Assembly (NCBI GenBank): GCA_030038175.1 | Contig: JASHPN010000152.1 | Span: forward strand, 1-39,888 | Origin: Verrucomicrobiia bacterium | Lineage (GTDB): Bacteria; Verrucomicrobiota; Verrucomicrobiia; Limisphaerales; UBA11358 | Direction: 5' to 3' | Length of the DNA: 39,888 nt | Part shown: positions 8,391-15,669 of the stretch, one piece after another | Numbering within the stretch: position 1 is the stretch's first letter | How the letters are laid out: every line of letters starts with the position of its first letter | Translations under genes and position numbers: made by a program | The notes under the pieces: generated by a model | What the model was told of the DNA's origin: nothing | The model's input: only the letters and a program-made list of their open reading frames with translations | Database searches by the model: none

Positions 8391-9599
8391 GTGAGTTTTG
8401 CTGCTGAATTTAAATCATTTGCGCCGGCGCAGTTTGTCCAACATTCATTGGCTGCGACCGCGGCGGACGTCCGCAACAGTTTGCTGAAAAGCAAATTGTC
8501 ACTGGCGGATTTCGCCTGTCTAATCTCGCCGGCGGCGGCCGAATTTCTGGGTTCCATTTCAGTCCGATCTCAAAAAATGACGCAACAGCGTTTCGGCAAG
8601 GTGGTTCGCCTGTTCGCGCCCCTTTATCTCTCCAATGAATGCGTCAACAACTGTGCCTACTGCGGTTTCTCCCGGGACAACCCGATCCTGCGGGTGACGC
8701 TTTCGGTCGAGGAAGCGTTGCGGGAGGCCCGCGCTTTGCGCGACCAGGGATTTCGGAACATTTTATTGGTGGCCGGCGAACATCCCAAATTTGTCTCAAA
8801 CGATTATTTGCGCGCTTGCGTGGCGGCCTTGCACGAGAACAGCCCGTCCGTCTCGCTGGAGGTCGGCCCGATGGAAACGGACGATTACCGTCCGCTGGTG
8901 GCCGCGGGCGCTGACGGACTGGTCGTCTATCAGGAAACCTATGACCGGGAAGTGTATGCCAAAGTGCATACCGCCGGACCCAAGAAGGATTTTGACTGGC
9001 GGCTCGACACTCCCGAGCGCGCCTATGCCGCCGGATTCCGGCGCCTGGGAATCAGCGCGCTTTATGGCCTGGCCGATTGGCGTTACGAGGCAATTTGTGT
9101 GGCGGCGCACGCGGCCCATTTGCTGCGCCATTGCTGGCGCGCCCAGGTAACCATTTCATTGCCGCGATTGCGTCCCTGTGCCGGCGAGTTTCAACCACTC
9201 ACGCAAATATCCGACCGTGAACTGACGCAAGTGATCTGCGCGTTCCGCCTCATGTTTCCGGACGTCGGGCTGGTATTATCCACGCGCGAATCTCCACGCC
9301 TGCGCAACGGCCTGATCCCGCTGGGCATCACGATGATGAGCGCCGGCAGCCACACTGAACCCGGAGGCTACACCGGGGCCGGCCGGGAAAAACTTCATCA
9401 CACCGTCCGCGGAAAGATTGTGGAACTCCCGGCGGGAATGAGAATCAACGGCGAAGGCGCGAGCGAGTGGGCGGGCGACAGCCGTGCTACCGGACAGTTT
9501 GAAGTTTCCGATGACCGTTCTCCGCAGGAAGTGGCCAATTTGATCGTCCAACTCGGCTACGAACCGGTCTGGAAGGATTGGGATACTGCGCTTGCATGA
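8391..9599 (+). CDS. thiH: 2-iminoacetate synthase (radical SAM, thiamine thiazole synthesis)
   Basis: This 402-aa cytoplasmic enzyme cleaves tyrosine with SAM to give dehydroglycine (2-iminoacetate) for the thiazole ring of thiamine. The radical-SAM cluster motif is C84-x3-C88-x2-C91 in ECVNNCAYCGFSR. FRNILLVAGEHPK, SLEVGPMETDDY, VVYQETYDREVYAKVH and LPRLRPCAGEF are ThiH hallmarks. Its length is close to the usual 370-400. Translation starts at GTG 8391; no closer ATG fits. It overlaps thiS as ATGA, so the two are coupled. ThiG and ThiF, the other partners, are not in this window. Confidence 0.95.
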   Translation: MSFAAEFKSFAPAQFVQHSLAATAADVRNSLLKSKLSLADFACLISPAAAEFLGSISVRSQKMTQQRFGKVVRLFAPLYLSNECVNNCAYCGFSRDNPILRVTLSVEEALREARALRDQGFRNILLVAGEHPKFVSNDYLRACVAALHENSPSVSLEVGPMETDDYRPLVAAGADGLVVYQETYDREVYAKVHTAGPKKDFDWRLDTPERAYAAGFRRLGISALYGLADWRYEAICVAAHAAHLLRHCWRAQVTISLPRLRPCAGEFQPLTQISDRELTQVICAFRLMFPDVGLVLSTRESPRLRNGLIPLGITMMSAGSHTEPGGYTGAGREKLHHTVRGKIVELPAGMRINGEGASEWAGDSRATGQFEVSDDRSPQEVANLIVQLGYEPVWKDWDTALA

Positions 9600-9799
9600 A
9601 TTGCGTCATTGCCAACGGAAAATCCATTACGGCCAAACTTCCCTGTTCGATCGAGGAATTTTTGGCGGCCCAAAAGCTTTTGCCGCGCAGCGTCGTGGTG
9701 GAGCATAACGGCCAGGCCGTGGCGCCGTCGGAATTCGCGAATCGCGAATTAAAAGCCGGGGACAGGCTGGAAATCGTCAAGATCGTCGCCGGAGGGTGA
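9596..9799 (+). CDS. thiS: Sulfur carrier protein ThiS
   Basis: This 67-aa ubiquitin-fold protein ends in the GG tail (EIVKIVAGG) that is adenylated and thiocarboxylated to deliver sulfur for thiazole formation. The start ATG at 9596 overlaps the thiH stop (ATGA), and the protein begins MNCVIANGKSI. An upstream in-frame ATG at 9578 inside thiH would add only six unlikely residues. The central segment (RSVVVEHNGQAVAPSEF) and length match ThiS. The usual order is thiS-thiG-thiH; here thiS follows thiH and thiG is absent. Confidence 0.93.
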   Translation: MNCVIANGKSITAKLPCSIEEFLAAQKLLPRSVVVEHNGQAVAPSEFANRELKAGDRLEIVKIVAGG

Positions 9800-9887
9800 A
9801 CCGCTCTATGGATTACTGGATTGTTGGGCCAGGGAGGCCAATTTTGACATTTCACGTTTTCCGCCCGTGGTTTAAACTGCGTTCAGT

Positions 9888-10367
9888 ATGGACTGGTTGA
9901 CTCATTTTCTGTGGAACGACATTATTTGGCACGCCGGAAAATTTCTGGACATCGAATGGAGCGTCTGGAAGGTGATCGGATGGATGGGCAATGCCACGTT
10001 CTCATCGCGCTTTATCGTGCAATGGTATGCCACGGAAAGGAGCAAGAGGGTCGTTGTCCCGGCGGTTTTTTGGTGGTTGAGCCTGCTCGGCTCCCTGTTG
10101 CTCCTGGTTTATGCGCTGCGCCAGACGGATTCGGTTTTCATCTACGCCTATTTGTTTCCGTGGATTCCCTACACGCGAAATTTAATCATTCATTATCGCC
10201 ATCAAAAAGCGCACAGCGCCTGCGGCGCTTGCGGCAGCCGGGTCCCTCCTCAATCGAACTTCTGTCCCCAGTGCGGGGCGAAATTGGTTAGTGATTCTGC
10301 GGTTTCGCCGTTCCAGGCGTCCAGCCGTACTTCCCCAAAACCCGCTGCCCAAAGTCCCGGTGGGTGA
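9888..10367 (+). CDS. LAB_N-domain membrane protein fused to a C-terminal zinc ribbon
   Basis: This 159-aa protein has three hydrophobic segments (about 25-45, 58-78, 84-102) containing WMGNATFSSRFIVQWYATER, FWWLSLLGSLLLLVYALRQ and WIPYTRNLI. That is the pattern of the lipid-A-disaccharide synthase N-terminal-like (LAB_N) domain, often linked to glycosyl-lipid modification. It continues into a cytosolic zinc ribbon (C-x2-C at CGAC, C-x2-C at CPQC, about 111-130) and a Ser/Pro-rich tail. The fusion is unusual: LAB_N proteins normally end shortly after the third helix. The last 80 bases overlap the opposite-strand gene tail to tail. Function is unknown; the membrane topology is inferred. Confidence 0.85.
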   Translation: MDWLTHFLWNDIIWHAGKFLDIEWSVWKVIGWMGNATFSSRFIVQWYATERSKRVVVPAVFWWLSLLGSLLLLVYALRQTDSVFIYAYLFPWIPYTRNLIIHYRHQKAHSACGACGSRVPPQSNFCPQCGAKLVSDSAVSPFQASSRTSPKPAAQSPGG

Positions 10368-10629
10368 GCGCGTAGTTGCTGATGTCCTGGTCAAACTTTT
10401 TTATGGTCGGCGCCTCCCGTTGATAGTTGCCAATCAATTCCTTGACTCGCGGACGGCTGGTTTCCAAATCGTTGCCCAGAACGCGCGATTGATAACAAAG
10501 ATAAAATACCACGGTGGCCGCGACGATAATCAGAGCCAGCAGCAGCAGGAACACCTGCCGTTGCAATGATTCCACGACTAACTCCAGATCGGAATTGCGT
10601 TCGGAGGAATGAGTTTCAAGATCGTTCAT
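10288..10629 (-). CDS. Hypothetical single-pass membrane protein
   Basis: This 113-aa protein has a charged N-terminus (MNDLETHSSERNSDLE), one strong membrane helix (about 25-47, VFLLLLALIIVAATVVFYLC) and a coiled, mostly helical C-terminal part ending in KYGWTPGTAKPQNH. I do not recognise a family. It lies 4 bp downstream of another small membrane protein gene, so the two are co-transcribed. Its 3' end overlaps the LAB_N gene by 80 bp in convergent orientation. The ATG at 10629 starts the compact hydrophilic N-terminus; longer upstream readings run into the neighbouring gene. Confidence 0.72.
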   Translation of the reverse strand: MNDLETHSSERNSDLELVVESLQRQVFLLLLALIIVAATVVFYLCYQSRVLGNDLETSRPRVKELIGNYQREAPTIKKFDQDISNYALTHRDFGQRVLGKYGWTPGTAKPQNH

Positions 10630-10633
10630 GGTA

Positions 10634-10891
10634 TTAGCGGGTGGCTGGTTTGGGCTGGAATGGTTGGAGAATGCGTCCCAGGTCCGCGTCCGGATGGGCA
10701 TTGTAATAAGCCCGCGAATCATTGATGACGGCTTGGGTCTGAAGCAGAGCCGTATTGGCAAAATTCGCCTGGGATTGCAGCGTGCGGAGTTCGTGGGTAA
10801 TAAAAACCACTTTTAGCGCGAAAAACACGCCCAGAACCAGCAGGGCGCCTAACACAACAGTCAGGATGCCGTTTAATGCTTCACTTTTCAT
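10634..10891 (-). CDS. Hypothetical small membrane protein
   Basis: This 85-aa protein begins MKSEALNGILTVVLGALLVL, with one membrane helix at about 8-32, followed by a helical segment (LRTLQSQANFANTALLQTQA) and a short Pro-rich end. It resembles its downstream neighbour in plan: one helix plus a helical soluble tail. The ATG at 10891 begins this compact form; extending upstream adds a basic stretch with little support. Function is unknown. It is divergent from infA across about 150 bp that should hold both promoters. Confidence 0.7.
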   Translation of the reverse strand: MKSEALNGILTVVLGALLVLGVFFALKVVFITHELRTLQSQANFANTALLQTQAVINDSRAYYNAHPDADLGRILQPFQPKPATR

Positions 10892-11040
10892 GGTGGGCGT
10901 GAATTTAGCGGATTGGCGGCGGTTGTCCACTCGTTTTTTAGGGTCTTCCGGACTCGGCAGACCGGCGCAAAGCAACACGCAAAGCAAAAACAATTGCTTT
11001 TTATTTGGGAAGTGCGGTAAATAAAAGGTTTAGGCTTCTT

Positions 11041-11259
11041 GTGCCCAAAGAAGATCCAATCGAGTTGACTGGAAATGTGACGCAGGTGTTGCCCGGCACC
11101 ATGTTCCGCGTGGCGTTGTCCAACGGTCACGAAGTTCTGGCCCACATTTCCGGAAAGATGCGAAAAAACTTCATCCGCATTTCCGTGGGCGACAAAGTCA
11201 ACGTCGAGATGTCACCCTACGATTTAAACAAGGCCCGCATCATTTACCGCCATCCCTGA
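11041..11259 (+). CDS. infA: Translation initiation factor IF-1
   Basis: This 72-aa OB-fold protein binds the 30S A site during initiation. [40 protein letters not shown] and [20 protein letters not shown] are standard IF-1 strands, and 72 residues is the canonical length. I place the start at GTG 11041: it gives the usual MxKED start and has TAGG six bases upstream and AAAAGG further up. The longer in-frame reading from 11005 adds 12 residues with no counterpart in IF-1. It stands alone, not in a ribosomal operon. Confidence 0.95.
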   Translation: MPKEDPIELTGNVTQVLPGTMFRVALSNGHEVLAHISGKMRKNFIRISVGDKVNVEMSPYDLNKARIIYRHP

Positions 11260-11335
11260 GCCGAAATGATCCGGTTGGGTCACGTGAAATCCATTTCGAT
11301 TTGACGTCGCGCCGGATAGCCAACATTGTTGGGCG

Positions 11336-12730
11336 ATGCAAATCCATTTTTTCGGCGCGGCGCGCACCACCACCGGCTCGAGGTATCTGTTTGAGCTGAA
11401 CGGAAAAAAACTGCTGCTCGAATGCGGCCTGTTTCAGGGCCATCGCGAGGAGGAAACGGCCCGCAACTGTTGTTTTCCATTTGATCCAAAACAAATAGAC
11501 GCCGTGGTATTGAGCCACGCGCACATGGATCACGCCGGCAATTTGCCAAATCTCCGCCGGCAGGGCTTCGCGGGAAACATCCATTGCACGTTCGCCACCC
11601 GCGACCTGGCGAGCATCATGCTGGTGGACTCCGCAAAAATCCAAATGGACGACGCCGCTTTCGTTTCCAAACAGCGGGCCAAAAAAAATCTTCCGCCCGT
11701 CCCGCCGTTGTACACCGTTGCCGACGCCGAGCGTGTGCTCGAACAATTTGTCTCGGTCAATTACGAGCGGCCAACGCGCGTCATGGACGGCGTGACTGTC
11801 ACTTTTCGCGATGCCGGACATATTCTGGGCTCGGCGCAGGTGATTTTGGACATCGAGGAAGGCGACAGAAAATTCCGCTGGCTCTTCAGCGGGGACGTTG
11901 GCCGCGGCGGCGACGATATCTTGCGGGACCCGGCGCCCACTGAAAACGTGGATTATCTGCAAATCGAATCCACCTATGCCGGGCGCGAGCATACCGCCCG
12001 TGAACATGCCGACGAGGTCATCCGCCGCCTCGTCTCGGAAACGCTGCAACAGAAAGGCAAAGTGATTATCCCGGCGTTTTCCGTCGGGCGGACCCAGCAA
12101 ATTGTCTATGTGCTGCACCAGCTCACGCTTGCGGGCAAGCTGCCCCGCGCTCCCATTTTTGTGGACAGCCCGCTCAGCGTCAATGCCACCGAGATTTATC
12201 GTCTGCATCCCGAATGTTTCAACGACACGATCAATAAATTTTTGCACGAAAAGGAAAACCCGTTCGGCATGGCCAACCTGACTTATATCCGCGATGCGGG
12301 CCAATCCCGGAAACTTAATGACTTAAAGGAGCCGGCCATTATTATCAGCGCCTCAGGCATGGCGGAGGCCGGCCGCATCCGGCACCACCTCAAGAACCAC
12401 ATCGGTTACGCCAACAATTTGGTCCTGTTTATCGGCTATTGCGCGGAACATACCCTGGGCGCGCAAATTCTGGCCGGGCGGAATCCCGTGAACATTTTTG
12501 GCGAACCGCACCAGGTTCGCGCAAAAATCGCCTCGATCGATTCTTATTCGGGGCACGCTGACAAAAACGAATTGAAACGTTACGTGGAGCGCATTTCCGG
12601 GAATTTGAAGAAAATCATCTGCATTCATGGCGAGGAATCCCAGTGCCTTGCCCATGGTGAAACCCTTCGGGCGATGAAACCCCAATCCGAGGTGCTGGTA
12701 CCGCAATACGGCCAGACCGTCACGGCATGA
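11336..12730 (+). CDS. Beta-CASP metallo-beta-lactamase-fold RNase-like protein
   Basis: This 464-aa cytoplasmic hydrolase has the metal site HAHMDH (about 61-66), a DAGHILGSA motif and FSGDVGR as further ligands. The beta-CASP insertion carries VIIPAFSVGRTQQIVYVLHQ and SASGMAEAGRIRHHLK, and the RMMBL end has SYSGHADKNEL and IHGE. This layout belongs to the CPSF73/YsdC-like exonuclease group (COG1236) that cleaves RNA. The exact substrate is not predictable. The protein starts right at the fold (MQIHFFGAARTTTGS). It is downstream of infA by 76 bp and probably has its own promoter or shares read-through. No obvious terminator hairpin follows. Confidence 0.93.
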   Translation: MQIHFFGAARTTTGSRYLFELNGKKLLLECGLFQGHREEETARNCCFPFDPKQIDAVVLSHAHMDHAGNLPNLRRQGFAGNIHCTFATRDLASIMLVDSAKIQMDDAAFVSKQRAKKNLPPVPPLYTVADAERVLEQFVSVNYERPTRVMDGVTVTFRDAGHILGSAQVILDIEEGDRKFRWLFSGDVGRGGDDILRDPAPTENVDYLQIESTYAGREHTAREHADEVIRRLVSETLQQKGKVIIPAFSVGRTQQIVYVLHQLTLAGKLPRAPIFVDSPLSVNATEIYRLHPECFNDTINKFLHEKENPFGMANLTYIRDAGQSRKLNDLKEPAIIISASGMAEAGRIRHHLKNHIGYANNLVLFIGYCAEHTLGAQILAGRNPVNIFGEPHQVRAKIASIDSYSGHADKNELKRYVERISGNLKKIICIHGEESQCLAHGETLRAMKPQSEVLVPQYGQTVTA

Positions 12731-12793
12731 TGTTTTTTTCGACATCTTTGGAAGTGAGTGACGGTTACGGCAGCTCTTTTTTTGCTATCCTTG

Positions 12794-12808
12794 GGACATT
12801 TAATGTCC
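12794..12808. promoter_or_regulatory. Perfect 15-bp dyad upstream of the PAS-kinase operon
   Basis: GGACATT-T-AATGTCC is a perfect 7+1+7 palindrome located 120 bp upstream of the sensor operon start, in the otherwise featureless gap 12731-12928. It is AT-rich at its centre, unlike a GC-rich terminator stem, so an operator is more likely than a terminator. No second copy was seen. Confidence 0.45.
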
Positions 12809-12928
12809 ACTAGCGCCTCAAACGTCCAATTTTAGAACACGGTTCGGGTTTAGGCGGCCCCAAAAGCGCCGATATCAAGCTTGGCATCCCAGGCAGGCAT
12901 TCAAGTTGCTTAATTGGCCCAAAGCCAT

Positions 12929-15214
12929 ATGGAACCTATTCAGGAACCAGCAGTTGAAACCATTCAACGTCCGAACAGTCCGGTGAATGGCCGGCCGGAG
13001 AGTCTATCTCCAGCCGCCAGTTATGCGGAACTGGCGCGGGAGAACGCGCAACTGAGGCACGAACGCGACCTGCTGCAAACGGTCATTGACAGCCTGCCGG
13101 ACCCCATTTTCGCCAAAGATATTGCCGAATTGACCCGCGCCAAAAAAACATCGAGCGCGGAACTCCAAAGGCGAACGATCGAACTTTCCCGTGACCGCCT
13201 CCTCTTGCGAACGCTGATAGACAATCTGCCCGACTGCATTTACGCAAAGGACACGGCCGGCCGGAAAATTTTGGCCAATCCCGCCGACTTGAAAAATCTC
13301 CGCTGCAAAACCGAAGCCGAGGCCATCGGTAAAACCGATTTCGATCTTTTTCCACGGGAAATGGCGGAAAAATTCTGGGCTGATGATCAAAAGGTGATCG
13401 GGGGTGAACCCGTCATTGATCGTGAGGAGTTTTTGCCTGGCGAAGGCGGCCACAAAGTCTGGCTTCTGACGAGCAAGCTGCCCTTGCGGGACCAAAGCGG
13501 ACAGCTTGCGGGCCTGATCGGCATTGGCCGGAACATCACCAAACAAAAAGAGGCCGAAGCCAGATTGGCCTATGAACAGCGTTTATTCCGGCAATTGCTG
13601 GAGGCGTTGCCGGAAAACATTTATTTCAAGGACCGCGAATCGCGGTTTGTGCGGGTGAGCCATTCGAAGGCGGAATCCACGCTGCAAACCGTCCGGGAAA
13701 GGTACCAGGCGGCGCACCCGGAGGTGGCGCCGGACGCATGGCCGGCCCATCTGACGAGCGTCAAATTATTTGCCGATTGGTTAATCGGCAAAACGGATTT
13801 CGACACGTTTTCCGAGACCCACGCGCGCATGGCTCATGAAGACGAGCAGGAAATTATTCGCAGTGGTAAATCCATTACCGGCAAACTTCAAAAAGTGGAA
13901 TATCCGGGAAGGACCGCCGCCTGGTGGCTCTCCACCAAGATGCCCTGGCGGGATGCCGAGGGAAATATCATCGGCACTTTTGGCACGTCACTGAATGTGA
14001 CCCAGCTCAAGCAAGTGGAAGAGGAGTTGAACCGCGAGCGCATTTTGTTGCGGACCTTGATTGACCGGCTGCCGGACGCGATTTACGTGAAAGACGCGGC
14101 CGGACGTTTCATCTTGAACAACGTCGTCCATGCCAGGCGGCGCGGCCTGAATTCACCGGAAGAAATGAAGGGCAAAACCGATTTCGACTTTTTCCCGAAG
14201 GCGGTGGCGGAACAATTTGCCGCGGACGAACAAAAAATTATTCAAACGGGCGAACCCGTCATTAATCAGGAACAATGCGTTCCCGCGGGCGAGCATTCGA
14301 GTGAAATGCGCTGGACGGCGGTGAGCAAAGTCATCTGGAGGGATGATGCGGGGGACATTCTCGGGACGATCGGGATTACGCACGATATCCATGAGTTTAA
14401 GGTGGCCCAGGAAGCGTTGCGGGCCAGCGAGGCGAAATTGCGGGAGTCCGCCACCCGCCTCGAGCGCAGCAACCGCGAGTTGCAGGATTTTGCCTATGTC
14501 GCCTCTCACGATTTGCAGGAGCCATTGCGAAAAATTGTCGTTTTCGGCGATCGTCTTAGGGAAAAGGCCGCCAGCCGCCTCGATCCCGAGACCCTGGATT
14601 ATCTGGAGCGCATGCAAAAAGCGGCCTCGCGCATGCAAAACCTGATCAACGATCTTCTGACGTTTTCACGCGTCACCACCAAAGCGCAGCCGTTTGTGCC
14701 GGTTCACTTGTCGAAACTGGCCGGCGAAGTCATCGAAGACCTGGAAGGCAGGATCGAAATGACGTCCGGCCGCGTGGAACCGGGCGCTCTGCCGGTGATT
14801 GACGGGGAGCCGGTGCAATTGCGCCAATTGTTGCAGAATCTCATTGGCAATGCGTTAAAGTTCCGCCGCCCGGACGTTCCGCCGGTGGTGAAGATCGAGG
14901 CGAGAACCTGGTCGGGAATCCCGCCGAGAGTTGAGGCCAAGGCCGGACCCCAGGAACTGTGCGAACTCACCGTGAGCGACAATGGCATTGGCTTCGATGA
15001 AAAATATTTGGACCGCATTTTCAACGTGTTCCAGCGCCTCCACACGCGCAATGAATACGAAGGCACCGGCATGGGCCTGGCCATTGCCCGGAAGATAGTC
15101 CTTTACCACGGGGGCGAGATTACCGCCAAAAGTGTCCCGGGGCAGGGCGCCGCATTTATTGTAACATTGCCCGTAAAACAGCCAAAAACCCCAAACAACG
15201 AAAGTAAATTATGA
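12929..15214 (+). CDS. Multi-PAS phytochrome-type sensor histidine kinase
   Basis: This soluble 761-aa kinase has three PAS domains, each opening with a LIDNLPDCIYAKD-like phrase (about 95-215, 220-350, 360-490) and sharing the KTDFDxFP helix. A coiled coil (LRESATRLERSNRELQDFA) leads to HisKA with H527 (ASHDLQEPLRKI), then a HATPase domain (NLIGNALKFR, DNGIGFDEKY, GTGMGLAIARKI). A fourth PAS at about 50-70 is collapsed: its first strand DSLPDPIFAKD runs straight into the IAELTRAKK end phrase. I chose the ATG at 12929; a TTG at 12914 is also possible. It overlaps the following receiver gene by 4 bp, implying a phosphotransfer pair. Confidence 0.92.
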   Translation: MEPIQEPAVETIQRPNSPVNGRPESLSPAASYAELARENAQLRHERDLLQTVIDSLPDPIFAKDIAELTRAKKTSSAELQRRTIELSRDRLLLRTLIDNLPDCIYAKDTAGRKILANPADLKNLRCKTEAEAIGKTDFDLFPREMAEKFWADDQKVIGGEPVIDREEFLPGEGGHKVWLLTSKLPLRDQSGQLAGLIGIGRNITKQKEAEARLAYEQRLFRQLLEALPENIYFKDRESRFVRVSHSKAESTLQTVRERYQAAHPEVAPDAWPAHLTSVKLFADWLIGKTDFDTFSETHARMAHEDEQEIIRSGKSITGKLQKVEYPGRTAAWWLSTKMPWRDAEGNIIGTFGTSLNVTQLKQVEEELNRERILLRTLIDRLPDAIYVKDAAGRFILNNVVHARRRGLNSPEEMKGKTDFDFFPKAVAEQFAADEQKIIQTGEPVINQEQCVPAGEHSSEMRWTAVSKVIWRDDAGDILGTIGITHDIHEFKVAQEALRASEAKLRESATRLERSNRELQDFAYVASHDLQEPLRKIVVFGDRLREKAASRLDPETLDYLERMQKAASRMQNLINDLLTFSRVTTKAQPFVPVHLSKLAGEVIEDLEGRIEMTSGRVEPGALPVIDGEPVQLRQLLQNLIGNALKFRRPDVPPVVKIEARTWSGIPPRVEAKAGPQELCELTVSDNGIGFDEKYLDRIFNVFQRLHTRNEYEGTGMGLAIARKIVLYHGGEITAKSVPGQGAAFIVTLPVKQPKTPNNESKL

Positions 15215-15666
15215 AAAAGGACGGAAAAATGATCACAATTCTGCTGGCGGACGACGACCCGGACGATCGAAAACTAACCCACGACGCATTCATGGAAAAT
15301 CGCCTGGCCAATGAATTTCACGCCGTGGAGGATGGTGAAGAACTGCTCGACTATCTGCATCGCCGCGGCAAATACGATTCTTTGCGGGGAGAGCCGCTGC
15401 CGGGACTGATCCTGCTGGATTTGAACATGCCGCGCAAAGACGGGCGCGAAGCCCTCAAGGAAATCAAGGCTGACCCCGAATTGCGGCGCATTCCGGTGGT
15501 CGTCCTTACCACGTCCAAGGCGGAGGAAGACATCGTTCGCACTTACGATTTGGGCGTCAATTCCTATGTAACCAAACCGGTGACCTTCAAGTCGCTCGTG
15601 GAACTGATCAAGGTCCTGGGACGTTATTGGTTCGAGGTGGTGGAACTGCCGCCGGACGAAGGTTGA
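15211..15666 (+). CDS. Single-domain response regulator (Rcp1-like)
   Basis: This 151-aa receiver has no output domain: LADDDPDDRKLTHDAF (acidic pair), phospho-acceptor D70 in LLDLNMPRKDG, TTSKAEED, and Lys in YVTKPV. The insertion of about ten residues between strands (DYLHRRGKYDSLRGEPLPG) is the hallmark of Rcp1/CheY-like partners of phytochrome-type kinases. Its ATG overlaps the kinase stop (ATGA). An internal ATG at 15229, preceded by AAAAAGGA, might be the real start and gives MITILLADDD. It is predicted to carry phosphate from the upstream kinase to the hybrid kinase or an Hpt protein elsewhere. Confidence 0.93.
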   Translation: MKKDGKMITILLADDDPDDRKLTHDAFMENRLANEFHAVEDGEELLDYLHRRGKYDSLRGEPLPGLILLDLNMPRKDGREALKEIKADPELRRIPVVVLTTSKAEEDIVRTYDLGVNSYVTKPVTFKSLVELIKVLGRYWFEVVELPPDEG

Positions 15667-15669
15667 ACC

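Noticed and set aside
11005-11040. Upstream in-frame start for IF-1
   Set aside because: It adds 12 residues not seen in the family; GTG 11041 gives the canonical 72-aa protein with a better-placed ribosome-binding site.
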